DNA of 64,000 nt, taken from positions 124,001-188,000 of the forward strand of contig NZ_RJVF01000010.1 of the NCBI RefSeq assembly GCF_003752175.1, read 5' to 3'. This DNA is from Comamonas sp. BIGb0124 (GTDB taxonomy: Bacteria; Pseudomonadota; Gammaproteobacteria; Burkholderiales; Burkholderiaceae_C). The stretch's first letter is position 1; every line of letters starts with the position of its first letter. This document shows, piece by piece, positions 61,884 through 64,000 of this stretch. The notes beneath the pieces are model-generated. The model was given only the letters and a program-made list of their open reading frames with translations, ran no database searches and was not told the origin of the DNA. The translations under genes were made by a program, and so were the position numbers.

Positions 61884-62891
61884 TCAGCGGCGAACCTGCA
61901 GCGCGCCCGGATTGACGATGTTGGTCGGGGTGCCCTTGATGTAGTTCACCACGTTGTCGAAGGCCGCATTGAAGTAACGCTCGTAGCTTTCGAGCTCGAC
62001 ATAACCGATATGGGGCGTGCAGATGCAGTTCTCGAGTCGCAGCAGTGCATGGCCCTGCAGCGGCGGCTCGGTCTCGAACACGTCGATGGCGGCGAGGCCC
62101 GGGCGACCCCGGTTGAGGCCTGCAATCAGGGCATCGGGTTCGAGCAGCTCGGCGCGCGAGGTGTTCACGAACAGCGACGAGGGCTTCATGCCCGAAAGGT
62201 CGTCGAGCGTGATCGAGTGCTTGGTTTCATCGTTGAGGCGCAAGTGCACGCTCAGGACATCGGATTCTGCAAAGAAGGCCTGGCGGCTGGTGGCGATCTC
62301 CAGGCCGTCTTGCAGGGCGCGTTCGCGCGACGAATCGCGGCCCCAGACCATGACGCGCATGCCGAAGGCCTTGCCATAGCCTGCAACCAGTTGCCCGATC
62401 TTGCCGTAACCCCAGATGCCGAGGGTCTTGCCGCGCAACACCGTGCCCAGACCGAAGTTGGGCGGCATGGACGAGGCCTTGAGCCCGGACTGCTGCCAGG
62501 CCCCGTGCTTGAGGTTGCCGATGTACTGCGGCAGGCGCCGGCTGGCCGCCATCACCAGCGCCCAGGTCAGTTCGGCGGGCGCAACCGGTGAACCGACGCC
62601 TTCGGCCACGGCGATGCCGCGTTCCGTACAGGCATTGATGTCGATGTGGTTGCCCATGCGGCCGGTCTGGGCGATGAGTTTGAGTCGGGGCAGTTTTTCG
62701 ATCAACGCCCGGTTGAGCACCGTGCGCTCGCGAATCAGGACGATGATGTCTGCATCCTTGAGCCGGATGGCCAACTGGCCGAGTCCCTTGACGGTGTTGG
62801 TGTAGACCTTGGCATTGAAAGTCTCGAGCTTGCTGGCACAGGGCAGCTTGCGCACGGCATCTTGGTAGTCGTCAAGAATCACGATGTTCAT
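61884..62891 (-). CDS. D-2-hydroxyacid dehydrogenase (NAD)
   Basis: Encodes 335 residues of the D-isomer 2-hydroxyacid dehydrogenase family. The NAD fold has GIWGYGKIGQLVAGYG near residue 150. Catalytic residues are the Arg of VNTSRAELL near 240, the Glu of DVFETEP near 268 and the His of CTPHIGYVE near 290. The family includes phosphoglycerate, lactate and glyoxylate-type dehydrogenases, and the substrate is not evident. The start at 62891 places the MNIVILDDY strand first. It is transcribed alone. Confidence 0.9.
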   Translation of the reverse strand: MNIVILDDYQDAVRKLPCASKLETFNAKVYTNTVKGLGQLAIRLKDADIIVLIRERTVLNRALIEKLPRLKLIAQTGRMGNHIDINACTERGIAVAEGVGSPVAPAELTWALVMAASRRLPQYIGNLKHGAWQQSGLKASSMPPNFGLGTVLRGKTLGIWGYGKIGQLVAGYGKAFGMRVMVWGRDSSRERALQDGLEIATSRQAFFAESDVLSVHLRLNDETKHSITLDDLSGMKPSSLFVNTSRAELLEPDALIAGLNRGRPGLAAIDVFETEPPLQGHALLRLENCICTPHIGYVELESYERYFNAAFDNVVNYIKGTPTNIVNPGALQVRR

Positions 62892-63072
62892 GCGCGCATT
62901 GTGCCTGCGTTGGCCTTGGTCCGGGCGCACTTTCAGCATCTGTCCGACATACGAAAAAGTTCCGGTTTGCTGCGGATTGTTTCATCCCCTGTCCGCCTGA
63001 AATGCGGGCGGTACGTGGGCCTGGACGGAATGAAAACGGTCGTCGGGTACGGAAGGGCCGCTGTCGGTGCCT

Positions 63073-63552
63073 TCAGGCGTGGGCCTGGGCTGCATCGGAC
63101 AGACGTTCGAGCTCCGCACAGACATCGGCCATGCGGCCGGAAATGACCATGCGGCCGGATGCATTGGCCGGCATGCGCGGTTCGACGGCACGTGTCACGC
63201 GCAGCGGGCGCCGCGGCGGTTGTGCCAGGTGGGCCTGGTTGGCTGCCAGCCGCGGCGTGTCGCGGCATGCCACCTGCGTGGCGGCGGCACCGGCGCTGTC
63301 CCGGCTGCGTGGCAGCACGACCAATTGAGCCGCGCGGCGTGCCGCCTGCGTGTCGGCGCGCAAGGCATGGGCGACCCGCAGGGCATGCGGACTCTCCTGG
63401 GAACGAGGCGGGCTGGCGGGCTGTGCCAGCCGCGTTGCGGCGTGTTGCCGGTCTTCCTTCTGCCAGGGTGCAAAAAACTCGACCAGCGCATGCAGGGCAC
63501 GGAACGGGCTGCGGGCCAGACCGCTGATGGGGGCGACGTTGCTGAGATCCAT
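63073..63552 (-). CDS. Hypothetical protein near lexA
   Basis: Encodes 159 residues. The middle is Ala/Arg/Gln rich and probably disordered. The C-terminal MVISGRMADVCAELERL stretch looks like a conserved short helix, and the N-terminal MDLSNVAPISGLARSPF may be a second conserved patch. I recognise no domain. The ATG at 63552 is used because upstream sequence is compositionally unlike the rest. It lies downstream of lexA on the same strand, past a hairpin, so a link to the SOS response is possible but unproven. Confidence 0.5.
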   Translation of the reverse strand: MDLSNVAPISGLARSPFRALHALVEFFAPWQKEDRQHAATRLAQPASPPRSQESPHALRVAHALRADTQAARRAAQLVVLPRSRDSAGAAATQVACRDTPRLAANQAHLAQPPRRPLRVTRAVEPRMPANASGRMVISGRMADVCAELERLSDAAQAHA

Positions 63553-63662
63553 GGCGAACTCCAGGAAGAAACGAAGGAACAGGGTGCGCGGGCGCGCAGC
63601 CACCCACCCGCCGGCGCGCACAGGTTGCGCCAGCGGAGCGGAAGCGAACGGGACAAGTAGAG

Positions 63663-63701
63663 GCAAGGTCTGCCCACCCCCCGGGGGGGGCGCGACCTTG
63701 C
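63663..63701 (-). terminator. Hairpin downstream of lexA
   Basis: GCAAGGTC at 63663 pairs with GACCTTGC ending at 63701, enclosing a C-run/G-run that adds more pairing. It lies just beyond the lexA stop. No clear T-run follows, so termination may be partial. Confidence 0.45.
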
Positions 63702-63707
63702 GATGCC

Positions 63708-64000
63708 TTACATCAGCATGGTGTTGCGGATCAGGCCCACGGCCAGGCCTTCGATTTCGAAGGCTTCGCCCGGATCGACCACGATGGTCTTGTAGTCGGG
63801 GTTCTCGGCGTGCAGCTCGATCACGCCGTTGCGGCGCTGCAGGCGCTTGACGGTGACTTCCTCGCCCAGCCGGGCCACGACGATCTGGCCGTTGCGTGCC
63901 TCGCGGCTGGATTGCACGGCCAGCAGGTCGCCGTCCATGATGCCGGCATCGCGCATGGACATGCCGCGCACGCGCAGCAGGTAGTCGGGACGGTGCTGGA
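63708..64000 (-). CDS. lexA: LexA repressor, C-terminal part (gene continues beyond the window)
   Basis: The last 97 or so codons are present. The S24 peptidase part shows the catalytic Ser in [10 protein letters not shown] and the Lys in [10 protein letters not shown], with [14 protein letters not shown] and [10 protein letters not shown] near the end. LexA represses SOS genes and cleaves itself when RecA is activated. The DNA-binding domain and promoter lie outside the right edge. The sequence is open to the window end with no stop, so it is cut by the edge and not truncated in the genome as far as can be seen. Confidence 0.93.
   Translation of the reverse strand, partial: QHRPDYLLRVRGMSMRDAGIMDGDLLAVQSSREARNGQIVVARLGEEVTVKRLQRRNGVIELHAENPDYKTIVVDPGEAFEIEGLAVGLIRNTMLM

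Overview
The window looks like chromosomal DNA of a high-GC betaproteobacterium of the order Burkholderiales. The block rimP-nusA-infB-rbfA-truB-typA, the spoT/rpoZ/gmk set, a Bug-type solute-binding protein and the many LysR regulators all fit. Assignment to Comamonadaceae or a close relative is inference from gene order and protein style, not from a marker gene. No rRNA, phage, insertion sequence or CRISPR array was seen.

Layout. 0.2-1.3 kb: a BI-1-like membrane protein and a small unknown protein. 1.3-6.3 kb: a minus-strand pyrimidine-type cluster with an orotate phosphoribosyltransferase-like protein, an XRE regulator, an M20 carbamoylase-like hydrolase and a class 1B dihydroorotate dehydrogenase with its PyrK partner. 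Two matching inverted repeats lie upstream of pyrK and of the regulator gene. 6.4-8.2 kb: an EAL-CBS-GGDEF protein. 8.3-8.6 kb: two identical tRNA-Arg(ACG) genes. 8.6-11.9 kb: spoT, rpoZ, gmk. 12.2-14.7 kb: a DUF2325 protein, a RES-Xre toxin-antitoxin pair and a small unknown gene.

Two identical tRNA-Asn(GTT) genes at 14.8 and 22.3 kb bracket a 7.4-kb catabolic block: enolase-superfamily dehydratase, Bug protein, LysR and GntR regulators, SDR, TIM-barrel isomerase and MHS-type MFS transporter. From 22.4 to 39.4 kb are mixed metabolic and housekeeping genes: thiD, a LysR-linked extradiol dioxygenase/esterase/DoxX set, an EpsC-type serine acetyltransferase, a DUF454 protein, def, an HPF-like protein, glnD, hpxO, map, an AidB-like protein, a PsiF protein, an FAH-like hydratase and an AcvB/VirJ protein.

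39.4-44.7 kb holds purL and metR. 44.7-53.8 kb is the translation/transcription operon, from a leader with a premature terminator through rimP, nusA, infB, rbfA and truB to typA. 54.0-58.4 kb is a two-component system divergent from a TonB-dependent siderophore-type receptor. The window ends with a TerC/CorC membrane protein, a 3-hydroxyisobutyryl-CoA hydrolase-like protein, a D-2-hydroxyacid dehydrogenase, a hypothetical gene and the 3' part of lexA.

The best candidate for an undescribed system is the 1-6.3 kb cluster. It pairs an orotate-reducing type of enzyme with a hydrolase able in principle to cleave carbamoyl-aspartate, under an apparently dedicated regulator. I infer an orotate salvage or degradation module; the substrate is unproven.
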